64,000 nucleotides of DNA, taken from Yamagishiella unicocca (taxonomy: Eukaryota > Chlorophyta > Chlorophyceae > Chlamydomonadales > Volvocaceae). This document shows, one piece after another, positions 47,612-58,334 of this stretch; position 1 is the stretch's first letter; the number at the start of each line of letters is the position of its first letter. Made by a program: the position numbers and the translations under genes. The notes beneath the pieces are model-generated. The model searched no databases. It had not been told where the DNA came from and saw nothing but the letters and a program-made list of their open reading frames with translations. The stretch lies in contig BDSL01000017.1 of the NCBI GenBank assembly GCA_003116995.1, positions 1,116,001 to 1,180,000 of the forward strand, written 5' to 3'.

Positions 47612-50325
47612 CAGACTCCTCAACGTGGGAACAAGACAATGCGCCTCGTCCAGCCCCACCAGGTCCGAGCCGGTGCGGCCGCGGCGCTGCGGCTGCTCCT
47701 GCGCTGCCCGGCTGCCTGAGTGCAGGGGTAGGGGATGAGTGGGATCCGGGGAGCAAAGGGTGCAGGGCACGGAGACGCGCAGCGCGCTTGCACCGTGCAG
47801 CGATGCAGCGCCTTCGGCTGGCGGAATGGGGGGCGTTGCGGTCGTGCGATGTGCGTGTATTGGGTGCACCGCGCCCCGTGGAGTCCCCGGAGGGCCCCGC
47901 GACCCTTCAGTCCAGCCGCAACAATACCCGGGCTGTTTACTTCACAATCGAATGCGAATACGGGGCCAGCACCCGCTCCCTGGAGGTAACGCTACCTCCT
48001 CCCCTCTTGCCAGCTCATACCCCGCCGCCGTCCTGCCGGGGTCGGACCAGCCCCACCCAGCGCTCCCGCCCCGCGACCCCGCCAAGCGCCGTGCACACCA
48101 CATAGCCTGCCCTGCGGGTTCATTCATACAGGTTCATTCGCACCTCGGGAAACAGGCAGCTGGCGTGCAGCTTGCTGAAGCCCTAGCTTCGGTTTACGTG
48201 CAAGGCGCCTGGGGAAAGGCAGAGACAGCACGTCGTTTGCAGCGCGGAGTTAGTGGGCGGTGGCCACCGTCAACGAGGTTTCCAAGCTTGAAACACACGC
48301 CCGGAGCACAACGTGCAAACCCGTGTGGAATCATGATGACATCAAGCGTAGCAAGTGATCTTCTTGGCAGCGGCCCGCCGCCGTCCTACCCCTACCCCTC
48401 TCGACATCCCCCCTCGTCCTGTTGTATTCCGCTCGTGGAAGCACCGTTTGACCGAACGCAGACGTCAGCAACCACGAGTGGGGCCTTGATTACCTTTGGG
48501 ACCAGCAGAACCTCGTCGCTGGCGTTGGTTGGCATCAGCATCGCGCTGAGAGCCAGGTTCTTGCGCAGCAACTTAATTGGCTGGTATTCGGTTGCCTTTC
48601 CCGCCATCCTACCGTCCATCGGCAGCAGACCGGCAACCTGTTGCTGTAGCCGCCAGCATACTATTTAGTGGTGCTGTCCATCCCAATAATGCTCCAAGAT
48701 GCAGGCAGCGACATATAACAGCTTAATATGCAGTCAGCTTGTGTGCCTGCGCTGCCTTCTGCTTCTTCTACACGCCGGGCTATGGCAGGAAGGCGTCATA
48801 TTTTATGATTCATTTGGTTGTGATACTCGAGCTTCAGCCTTAACTAGGGCTATCTCCTATCTGCAGTACGGTTAACCTTCCGGCGCCATGCGGCTCCTCT
48901 TTGCAGACCTTTGACAATATTAAGCTCTATGATGACTTGATTATACCATTATTTCCTCCAATCCCTGACTCGCATAACGCATCCTGCTGCTGGCGTTGTC
49001 CACGAAGTCCATGGCCCACGGCCTTAACGAACAGACTAGCATGCCATCATGATGAGCTTTCGTGGTTGGGATCGATTGTAGACAGTTGGAGCAGGCCGGT
49101 CAGCTTTGGGGGGCCACAGGCAACACTTGCGGGATAGCAGGCGGTGCACGAATGGCTCCTGGACAGCGGCTGGTTGCTCCTTTGCTGTCAGTGTGACTTA
49201 AGTTGCTTTTCCGCTGCGAATGCGGAGATTCATGCAGTTGACTCTGCTGCTAGAGCATCCTGTGTGCCATTCGCTTGCTTCTACGGCTGCTCCCGCACTC
49301 CTCATTCCGCCCCACCCCGCTGTCTACCTGCTTCAGCGCCTCCAATAGTTCATCCTTCTTGCAGTAGTCGGCGCTGGCGACTGCCGCCGTCATGAGACGC
49401 TTGGGCGCGCTCTGTGGGCCTCATGCGGCCAGTGGTGCGGTGGCACCTGACACTGGCGGAACACGCAGGGGCCAGCGGCGGTGACGGGCGCTCACGGTAG
49501 GGAAGGGCGGGGGAATCGTATGCGTACCGTGTCCGTGATCACTGTTTAGTAGGGTGTGTTGGGCATTGCGGGCCGCGCGACTACTGGTGGAGCAGTGGCG
49601 CTGGAGGGGACCGCAGCCAGGGTAGGAGGCCATCGGGGGGGAAAGGGGGGAATAACGGGTTTAGGTGGGGAGGGGACAAACCGAGCGGGGGGGGGCGGAT
49701 CAGAAGGTGAAACCGCCGTGCCCCGAACTTATTCGGTTCCTGCTCTGGCTACGTTTGCAGGTCGTCTTGCATGCTCCTCGAGGACATGTAGGTGGGGTGG
49801 GGAGGGAAATCTGGCACGCATTTGGAGCTTTCGTGAACACAGGGAATGCCGGCACCCTCTTGGCATGCATCCCCCACTCACCCGGTCCACCACCTCCAGT
49901 AACTGCCGGTCGTCCGACCTCCCCCTGCGGGCGTAGCGCGTGAGGTGCGGCTGGGTCGGGGGCCGGGCGGCGGTGGCTGCAGCGGAGGCGATTGATAATC
50001 CTTAGCGTGCATCCTGCCATCGGCCAGATTGCTCGTTGCTCGATCCGTGGGCAACTAGCAGCAAGGCGGAGTGCCGTCACTGTATCCGTTCAGTTCACCT
50101 AGGGTCAACATGCCCACCTCGCTTGCACGTGTTCCCGCAGTGGCACAGCCCCGCCGTACAGTTCGCACCAACCATTCCCGGGTAGCAGAAGTGGGAATGC
50201 CCGCTACCGGCGTCCTCGCGGACCTCAGTCCCGACCAATGTTGCCATCCGAATGGCGGTGGTAAACACCGTCACCTTGTTGAGGAGTCTGGGTCCCCTCG
50301 CACCTATTTCCACCTGGCGCTTGCC
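47612..50325 (-). pseudogene. Array gene, copy in U8
   Basis: x1-x4 and x7 are in frame, x6 lacks the four bases, and x8 is largely deleted. No x0 is available because the array ends before it. Confidence 0.5.
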
Positions 50326-51150
50326 CAGTCCAACCCTTGCAGCCCACGATCCTCGCCACACCACTTGTATCGACCACGCTGCTGCCCATGGATTGGCAAC
50401 CCGCCAGCCCGAGCTGGCGGGGCTGGCGGGGCAGCACTTGGCGGGGCTGCAGCCCGGCACTGAGGACTACAGCGCCTTCTGCTGGACCAGCCATGACGAG
50501 TCCGTAGCGTCATTGTAGTGTATGATACATGCATTGGCACGGTAAGCCGCGTTCGAAGTGTTTGTATTGGCAACTAGTTTTAGTGCGTAACTTCGGCTGT
50601 TAACTGTTAGCAGTTTATTAGGGCTGGCTGAATCCTGCTGACCTCCTAGGCGGTTTCGGCTGTTAGCGGTTGGCGGTTTCCTAGGATCGGCTGAGTTCGG
50701 CGGCACAGCCCGGCAGCGGAGTCCTGCGGACTGGCATCTCGGCTCTTATTTGGCTCGGCCCTAGTTTCGTAGGTGGATGCCGTCAGTTGGCTGGGACACG
50801 AACTCAAGGATCGATGCTGTCGGACGTGCCGGCTGCGGGCTCGTTGTCTGTCGTACTGGCGACGATTTACTATTCGCATAAACCTGCGATCCCGGTGGTT
50901 CCGTCCGTGTTCTTATGTCGAGATTCCATTACGTTGCAGTGATGCATGTTTGTTAAACTGTGCGCTCGTTGGTTAGCGGCTGCACGTAAACCCGACATTA
51001 GAACCAACTACACTGCAGCAGTGTTTATTTTGAGGGGCCTGTCTCCCCTACCGAAACAGTCGCTGTTGCTGTGTAGTTTGGCATTCTGATGGCGGTACTG
51101 CGTGTAGGTCTGCTCCAGGGAGCGAGGCAACCTGAGTTAGTCTCGGCAGA

Positions 51151-51428
51151 GGGTGGGCATCCCCCCTGAATTAGTTTAGGCGTCGGTCACGGTGGCGTAT
51201 TGGGATTAGCAACCTGCGTATTGGAAACCGCGCCCCGGCGTATTGGGATTAGCAACCTGCGTATTGGAACGGCGGCCCCGGTGTATTTGGATTGCTGCCC
51301 TGAGTACTGGAACGGCCGCCCCGGCTTATTAAGATCGCTGCCCTGCGGATAAAAAACCGCCCTTGGATTAGAAAATGACTTATCCGCTGTGACCGCCGGA
51401 TAAGTGGATTAGTGCCTCATGCCCACCC
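51151..51428. mobile_element. MITE-like element at the right array edge
   Basis: 278 bp bounded by GGGTGGGCAT and its complement ATGCCCACCC, with looser inverted similarity further in. No coding frame is present. A target-site duplication is not evident, because the left flank is the truncated array. Confidence 0.45.
51194..51362. repeat. 43-bp minisatellite, four decaying copies
   Basis: Period about 43 bp, starting GGCGTATTGGGATTAGCAAC. The first two copies are nearly identical, while the third and fourth (ending in AAAAAACCGCCC) are progressively diverged. It forms the body of the MITE-like element. Confidence 0.75.
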
Positions 51429-53011
51429 GTTGACGGGACAGACCTGGCGTCATCAGCTAGCAGCGCTTGTGACGGCGAGCAAGGTGCCGACCTTCCTCCA
51501 TATCCCCGGACCCCGTAGCAGACCAGGTCTACGTATTTTTTAACCGTGACGGCTTCCTAGATGCACCGGGTGCTGGCGGAACACTTGGGAGCCAGCAGTG
51601 ATCGTGGGCCCTATGGGGGCTTTCCTCTTAAGTGAGCTCCCATAGCCACGGAAAGCCACGAGCGCGAGGAAGGGCGGGACGGGCGCGATCGTGGGCATAT
51701 GTGTTAGGTGTGCGCTTTGGCATTGTGAACTGTGTTACTGACGAAGAATTGCTTGGTTTTGCTGGAGGCGACCCGCTTCGGCATGTTACACGTCGTGCAT
51801 GGTTTGCGCAACGCTTCGCGAAAATATGTTCGACCTGCTGTGCATCTGACTTTTCGGAAGGCGCACTGAGCTATAACTTGCTTGCTGACCTCTAAGTGCC
51901 GCCGCGTCGGGACCTTTATTACCCAAGGGAGCTAAAACATTGCTGCAACCACTTAGGAACGCCCTTTCCCGGGACCGTGATAGCGAGTGGCGAGAGCTAG
52001 AGCCAAAGCATAATCCTGTAATGTGAGACCGCCACCAACATCTGTGAACGCATTGGTTCTGAGAGTAACCTAACGGCAATTGTCGTATGCTCGCAAGGAA
52101 GTCCCAAACATACCGCTGCATGTGCTCTGACCATAGGTATTTAAATATAGTAGCCATGGATTGCTTCTACTTGTTCATACGCTGCTTGGATTAACCTGAA
52201 CGCAGAATCCTGCCTTGCCCATATGCCCAACTACAGGCATCCGGTTCAACAGTCAATTTTTGCTAGTTGGGACGGAGACTCGGCGTGAATCTTACACTTA
52301 TGGCGGGCAGAGGTGAGCTTGCTTGGCGATAAGCCGTCTTGCGCACTCGGATTCTGCAAGATGGTGCTAGCTCACCTTTAACCACGCTCGACGGCAAGAG
52401 TACCCATAAGCCGTCCTATCTTCAATGGTGGATTGATATCGCCTCGCACGTTAGCTGCTATTTGTCGTGAATGTGTTGCAAGGCGAACTGACCTGTGGCA
52501 TTCTACTATCGACTCTACCGATACAAGATCCAATTCACTCAACATTGACTCCATTCACACAGGTACACACTACATGCGCTCTGCGCCGTGGCTGTCGTGC
52601 ATAGCCTATGGCAGACAGTATGCTTGCTCAGAACTTGCGCCACTCTATTGAGTGGTTCGAGTCTCAAGCTCCTGGATCCATCATGCCGGTATCCATCATA
52701 AGACCTAATGCGTTTGGCTCTCTGATCCTCATAAATGTCGCGGGAGGCTCAATCCGCAGACGAACGCCAGTACAGCTGAAGTGACCTCCGTCAGCCGCCG
52801 TCCTGTGGTCTATCCTTGCCATGCTGATTCGTCCTCCTATAAAGGCACATTACACTTCGTATTGGTCAGTGCACGTCCAACTGTTACACTTGTAACGGTT
52901 CTGCGTTATGGTGGTTGACAGCGTCTGTATACCTAAATGGGCTACCAAGCCAAGCCAACCTGGTCGTGTAAACTCAACATTAACAGTGCACTGAGCATTC
53001 GTAACGTCCCT
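51429..53011. other. No supported gene
   Basis: Lower GC than the rest. A minus-strand frame from 52157 and a plus-strand frame at 51632-51895 look moderately protein-like, but neither has a splice context or recognisable motif. No repeats were noticed. Confidence 0.4.
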
Positions 53012-53765
53012 AAGTCCCTCCCCCGCCGTGTTCCCCCTTCCTCCCGTATGACCCCATGTGGCGTACGGAAGCGGCGCATTCATGCGTGAGTGCCGCCAGC
53101 AGCCGTCTGGGAGGCTCGCCTACCTGGCCGTCGCTTCACCATCGGCTGGTCGTCCGTGATGTGTTTCCTTGTGTTTCATTTGTTACCCGCCGCGTCGCAT
53201 TTTTCTCGCTCCTGGTACTCGGGTGCTGAGTCGTTCTTTCGCTCCCCTGCCTCCGCTCCCCCGCCGTGTTCCCCCTACCCTTCCTCCCGTAGGATCCCAT
53301 GTGGCGTACGGCAGAGGCGACTCAGAGTGCCGCCAGCAGCCGTCTGGGAGGCTCGCCTACCTGGCTGTCGCTTCACCATGGGCTGGCCGTCCGTGAGGTG
53401 CTTCCTTGTGTTTCATTTGTTACCCGTCGCGTCGCATTTTTGTCGCTCCTGGTACTCGGATGCTGAGTCGTTCTTTCGCTCCCCTACCCTCCCCCGCCGT
53501 GTTCCCGCTTCCTCCCGTAGGACACTCATGAGTGCCGCCAGCAGCCGTCTGGTGGCTCGCTTACCTGGCCGTCGCTTCACCATCGGCTGGTCGTCCGTGA
53601 TGTGCTTCCTTGTGTTTCATTTGTTACCCGCCGCGTCGCATTTTTCTCGCTCCTGGTACTCGGGTGCTGAGTCGTTCCTTCGCTTCCCTGCCTCCCCTCC
53701 CCCGCAGTGTTCCCCCTACCCTTCCTCCCGTAGGATCCCATGTGGCGTACGGCAGCGGCGCAATC
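53012..53765. repeat. Tandem repeat, ~3.3 copies of 205-237 bp
   Basis: Copies start at GTGCCGCCAGCAGCCGTCTG at 53090, 53327 and 53532; 53012-53089 is the end of a further partial copy. The second copy is shorter by about 32 bp. The three copies stay open in one plus-strand frame, giving an apparent three-domain peptide (FLVFHLLPAASHF repeated), which is more likely a by-product than a gene. Confidence 0.85.
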
Positions 53766-53767
53766 CT

Positions 53768-54470
53768 TCCGGAGGTGAGTTTTCGCATTCCTGACTTGTT
53801 GCATCAGTTGTGTGTTGAGGTAGGTGACAGGATAATATAAACCAATTGCCGTACATGGTCGTCATGGCCATACATGGCCATGCCGTGGCCACGCCGTGCG
53901 CAGTTTGCAATGTTCGACACGACTTGCAACATGCACGACATCTATCTGGAAGACCCTTCCACAATGTTGGCATTCCGATTCGCGCTCTGACTCGCTCGCA
54001 CCTCGCGCGGGTGTCGTGGAGGATCGGGTGGGGCAAGATGTCTGCTGCACCGCTCAGCCAGCCCTTCAGCGTACGTCCAGCCAGCCAGCCGTATGTTTGC
54101 AGCCGGTTGTCTTCAGCAGCCTGCTTCCTCACAGCCGCGATAATCCAGCCTTCGGTGCAGCGGACGTCTTGCCCCGCCCGTTGTCCCGGCCCCTCCGACT
54201 CTTGCCGCGTAGAAGCTACCACTGCTGTCGTCACCTGTATACCCTGCTTTATTTACATTTGTCGCCCGACCCTCGCGCCTATATGCGACCACCGTCGCTA
54301 TAATGAACCGCCACTAACTACTGCTACATGCACCCACCTCCTCCGTCCAACCCCGGCGGGGGGGTGTTTTGCAACCCTTCCCCGCGCCCGCCCTGCATCG
54401 CCCGAGCCCGCCCACCCTACGTCATCAGCTACGTACGACTACGAAACCTGCGTACGACTACGAGATCTAC
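53768..54470. repeat. Direct duplication, copy A
   Basis: Closely matches 55168-55786 in the same orientation, starting TCCGGAGGTGAGTTTTCGC and ending ACTACGAGATCTAC. Copy A has about 80 extra bases after TTGCATCAGT (53808 on). Confidence 0.85.
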
Positions 54471-54474
54471 CATC

Positions 54475-54549
54475 GGCCAAGGCGATGCGGGCCAAGGCGA
54501 TGCGGGCCAAGGCGATGCGGGCCAAGGCGATGCGGGCCAAGGCGATGCG
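54475..54549. repeat. 15-bp minisatellite, five perfect copies
   Basis: GGCCAAGGCGATGCG is repeated five times without a mismatch, directly after duplication copy A. Being a multiple of three it keeps every frame open. Confidence 0.95.
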
Positions 54550-55167
54550 GGGCAGCACGAGTCGATACCTCGAGGCTCTGCCGCTCCGGTAGGTGATGGC
54601 TGGTGCACGGGACGGGAGTCGATCGGGCACGTGCGTATGTTGATTAGCGCTAAGCCGCAAAACTACGTGGAGAGAAAAGCATCTCGGACGGCGGCACTTC
54701 CAGTTTAGGGACTCGGGGGTACGTGTATGTGTGCGTGTCAGCGCGGACAGGTGCTGTATGTTGCGATGTCTTTGCGACTGGGGCCGGGACTTGGGTGCCG
54801 AGACGGCGACCAGGCGCAACCCTATCCTTCGCTTAATCCTAGTTTTTAGCAAGCGTGCAGTCAGCTCATTTTCAGCTGCTGTTTACAGCAAGTCGGCTCT
54901 TACGTACATCTATCTCAGCAGTCGAACCATCGTCAGCCATAATGTCAGCAAGTCAGCCAATAGCAGAGCTGCCGGCGAGTACGGCGCCAGCCCCCGGCTC
55001 CCACCCGCGGTTCAGCGGCGCCTCCCCTAGATAGCTGTGATTGCTGAGCTGTAAGCACCTAGCTGTGGCCGGTCCTTGTAACCCTGTCACTTGTTACCGC
55101 CCTCCGCCGTTCGCGCCCGCTCCCCCTCCCTACACAGGCTTTCCTCACAACGGTGCCATCCCGTCCG
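54550..55167. other. No supported gene (spacer between the duplicates)
   Basis: Only short overlapping frames. AGTCAGC/AGCAAGTC-like words recur near 54850-54960 but do not form a clear tandem repeat. Confidence 0.4.
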
Positions 55168-55786
55168 TCCGGAGGTGAGTTTTCGCGTTCCTGACTTGTT
55201 GCATCAGTACGCCGTGCGCAGTTTGCAATGCTCGACACGACTTGCAACATGCACGACATCTGGAAGAGCCTTCCACAATGTTGGCATTCCGATTCGCGCT
55301 CTGACTCGCTCGCACCTCGCGCGGGTGTCGTGGAGGATCGGGTGGGGCAAGATGTCTGCTGCACCGCTCAGCCAGCCCTTCAGCGTACGTCCAGCCAGCC
55401 AGCCGTATGTTTGCAGCCGGTTGTCTTCAGCAGCCTGCTTCCTCACAGCCGCGATAATCCAGCCTTCGGTGCAGCGGACGTCTTGCCCCGCCCGTTGTCC
55501 CGGCCCCTCCGACTCTAGCCACGTAGAACCTACCACTGCTGTCGTCGTCACCTGTATACCCTGCTTTATTTACATTTGTCGCCCGACCCTCGCGCCTATA
55601 TGCGACCACCGTCGCTAAGATGAACCGCCACTAACTACTGCTACATGCACCCACCTCCTCCGTCCAACCCTGGCGGGGGGTGTTTTGCACCCCTTCCCCG
55701 CGCCCGCCCGGCATCGCCCGAGCCCGCCCACCCTACGTCATCACCTACGTACGACTACGAGACCTGCGTACGACTACGAGATCTAC
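55168..55786. repeat. Direct duplication, copy B
   Basis: Second copy of 53768-54470, lacking about 80 bases near its start. It is followed by CGTACGACTGC instead of the minisatellite. Confidence 0.85.
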
Positions 55787-57575
55787 GTACGACTGCGCTC
55801 TGAATTTGGGATCGCACCTGCCGCCCACCTGTCGCCAACGTGCTGCCTATTTGTGGCCATCTACTTGCGTGATAAGGTATGTTGGTGCGGGTCCGGTCGT
55901 CAGGGGCTGGATGAGGTGGCTGCAGGATGTGGACATCGTACGCAAGGGGGTTATTAAGTACTCGATCATGCACGCGGGTAAGCGCAAGTGGTGTGAACAT
56001 TCATCATGGAATAAACGCTTTTATTGCCTCCTATGGCGTGTCGCAGGTTACCGTACGTTTCAAGAGAGCTCCACACCGCCGGACTAGCGGCAGCAACCAG
56101 CTGCCGCCGCCACCCGCTAACCAACGTCGTAGTCACCACCGCCATCCCGTATCCGCCTCCGTCGCTACTTGACAGCCGACATGCCGCTGGACCTCCACCA
56201 TCGCCTCCAGTCACTGCCCGCCGTCGCCGCGGCCGGCTGCACGTACGGCAGGCGCGTGCCGCCCACGTGCGGCATGTACGTACGGCAGCAGGCACGCGTT
56301 CACGGTGTAGGCAGCTCCTGCCCCAACCGCCCACAACGTTGCGCCCGCCACCCAGGACGGAGCTGTCTGGCGGCCCTACCGACCTATCTGCAGAGGTCGT
56401 CATTTGGCTTCAGGACGGAGCGAGGGGGCATCGCGAGGACCTGGATGGCACTCCTCTGTCTCCTCCAGCTCGGTGCTGCCGACAATGCACCTGATGATGA
56501 CACGGCTCTAGTCGCTGCTAGCGGCGGCTCCCACCCGACCCAAGCCACCTGCTACTACCCATCCACCGCCACACCACCTGCTCTTCGCTGCGGAAGGCGC
56601 GGCGGGCGGCTCGCTAGGAGGACGCAACGATGGGACTGACCGAGTTGGCACTGTTGGTTGTGTACCTGCATGGCCGGTGTCATGCACGGGCGCTGGTGGT
56701 CCTGTCGTCATGGGGGGAGAGGTCGTGAGTACAATGGCACGGTGGCTCTTGACCACGCACATCACCAGCATTGGAGGGTCGAGTGTGGCCCCTCAAATGG
56801 ACGGACCCGCCGGCAAATTGGAATGTGTACTTGGTGTCTGCCCGTTAATTCCGTTTGCTTATGCGTGCACTGGCCTGAGCAGTTGCCGGTTTCTGGCTTG
56901 CGCCACCGCACGTGGAGCCCGGCCTGGCCCGGCGGCGACACCGGTAGTAGCAGTCGAAGTAGTGGTAGTGGTAGTCGTAGTAAGAGGAGCATTGTTACAG
57001 TGTGCCCCAGCCCGTAAGTTATGGCCATCGGGTAGTACGTACGCCGACCACTGAACAAGTCAAAGGAAGCACCGGAGATCCGGTGGTGGTGGTGATACCT
57101 GGGAGCTGGGGGCCTGGCCGTCACTGGCGCCGGTGTGTGCAATGTCACAGCCGGCGACTGAGGAATGAGCTCGGCGCAAGCCACATTTAAAAATGGGGGG
57201 GGTCGGGGAGGGGAAGGCAGATCAGCTCGACGGGAAAGGCTGAACTGCTGCGGCAATAGGCCGGTCTCATTGGTTGTGTGAGTTATCGTACAGGAGCCCC
57301 AGCAGAACGTTGCAAGCATACGTCAGACACAGCCGAAGCTCGGACCTAGGATGGATCTGTAAGGAAAACCCGTGGGTCGGCAGTGACTAGGGAAGCCGAT
57401 TAGGAAGACGTTTCGGACACACGTTTGGAGATGCGTGCTACAACCGCCCAAAGTAAACTACGTCCGAATTAGATGTCTGACTTTGTATATCGTAATACCG
57501 TGGGGGACTGGGCGTTAGTGGGAACATGAGCTTACCGCCCGACATCGTGCTTTTAGGCCCAGCCAAGAACGATCG
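55787..57575. other. No supported gene
   Basis: Several overlapping 100-190 codon frames on both strands, none with family motifs. Trinucleotide-like runs (AGTAGTGGTAGTGGTAGT near 56958) are present. Confidence 0.4.
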
Positions 57576-58334
57576 GTGCACTGTTTTCGTAACAACAGTA
57601 TTAGTAGCAGCAACTGTAACGCTGGGTTCCAGATACACAAGGCGAAAAAGACCGAGATACGACCGAGATACCACCAAGAACTCCGAACGGCGGCAATTAC
57701 CACCCAGGGGGCAGTAGCCCAGATGGCCCAATACGCCAACTGCAGCCAAAGCAAACCCTCGTCCCGCAGAGAACAGCAGAACGCCACTGCAAGCCGAACA
57801 ATAACCTTCCACCTGAGATCGCAGGCGAGTCCCACACCCAAACAAACCGAGGAGGGAAAAGAGGAAAACACAGAGAATCACCCGGCAAGGACTTGCACGG
57901 GACCAAGACACACCAGAAGTAATAACTACATGTTACAGTGGGCTCCGGACCCGAAGGTAGAGCTATCGGACACATCGCCGGACACTGACGGAGACACAGG
58001 GAACAAAAGGCCCATCCAGGCGAGACCACCGAAAACCCGAAGGAGGGTCCAGAGCACAAACAGCGGCAACAGCGACCACCCGGAAGCTGGGACGTGTACA
58101 CGTGTATATGTTGTATGCAACCTTCGTCAACCTAGCAGTCAGATAACACCGAAAGCTGCAAGGGAAATGGCGATCTTTCGTTTTATGGGGCGCCTCACAC
58201 CACCAGCAACCGTTACAACAACCAGCAGGGTGGCTCTCACTCACTCGGCAATGAAAGACATTATTACCATACCGAAAACACTGCAAGGAAGACTGTCCAT
58301 TCCGCCTACGCAAATAAACCTGAAGCACCGTTAA
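57576..58334 (+). CDS. Hypothetical basic, low-complexity ORF
   Basis: A 252-codon open frame starting at GTG (first ATG at 57723) in a locally A-rich, lower-GC stretch. The product is rich in T, Q, N, S, P, K and R, with no membrane segment, zinc knuckle or catalytic motif visible. A DTSPDTDGD stretch resembles GTSPDNEGD in a frame of the 980-bp array segment (near 6050), which could reflect a shared transposon-derived sequence. It may be a degenerate gag-like or ORF1-like remnant, or chance. Confidence 0.2.
   Translation: MHCFRNNSISSSNCNAGFQIHKAKKTEIRPRYHQELRTAAITTQGAVAQMAQYANCSQSKPSSRREQQNATASRTITFHLRSQASPTPKQTEEGKEENTENHPARTCTGPRHTRSNNYMLQWAPDPKVELSDTSPDTDGDTGNKRPIQARPPKTRRRVQSTNSGNSDHPEAGTCTRVYVVCNLRQPSSQITPKAAREMAIFRFMGRLTPPATVTTTSRVALTHSAMKDIITIPKTLQGRLSIPPTQINLKHR

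Larger units (their letters stand above)
5334..51146. repeat. Head-to-tail array of eight ~6-kb units
   Basis: The segment CGACCACCGG plus its surroundings recurs at 5341, 11606, 17707, 24823, 30954, 37086, 42385 and 45332, always in the same orientation. Unit lengths are 6265, 6101, 7116, 6131, 6132, 5299, 2947 and about 5815 bp. Length differences come from a few discrete indels rather than general drift. U8 stops about 190 bp short of a full period. No rRNA, LTR pair or terminal inverted repeat delimits a unit, so the unit border used here is simply the left array edge. Each unit carries the same minus-strand series of exons. Confidence 0.97.
45332..51146. repeat. Array unit U8, truncated right edge
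   Basis: Older type with the x0 segment (45396-46376) and without intronic insertions. Homology ends at TTAGTCTCGG, about 190 bp before the end of a full period, next to the MITE-like element. Confidence 0.95.

Noticed and set aside
5334..51146. Ribosomal DNA or other structural RNA array
   Set aside because: The unit size would fit, but no conserved rRNA or 5S core sequence was seen in any unit.
5334..51146. Array as nested LTR retrotransposons
   Set aside because: No LTR pair with TG...CA ends, primer-binding site, reverse transcriptase or integrase motif was found. The repeated border word is only about 50 bp.
51786..52157. Minus-strand 123-codon ORF starting MATIFKYLW
   Set aside because: The start is plausible, but the remainder is of mixed quality with no recognisable domain and no splice or repeat context.
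52640..52680. tRNA-like B box (GGTTCGAGTCT)
   Set aside because: No A box at the right distance and no cloverleaf could be folded.
53090..53794. Three-repeat protein gene over the 53-kb tandem repeat
   Set aside because: The open frame follows from repeat copies whose lengths keep frame. It has no domain signature, and the second copy differs by a 32-bp loss that shifts the boundaries.
54475..54549. CRISPR-like repeats
   Set aside because: The 15-bp units are contiguous with no spacers, so this is a minisatellite.
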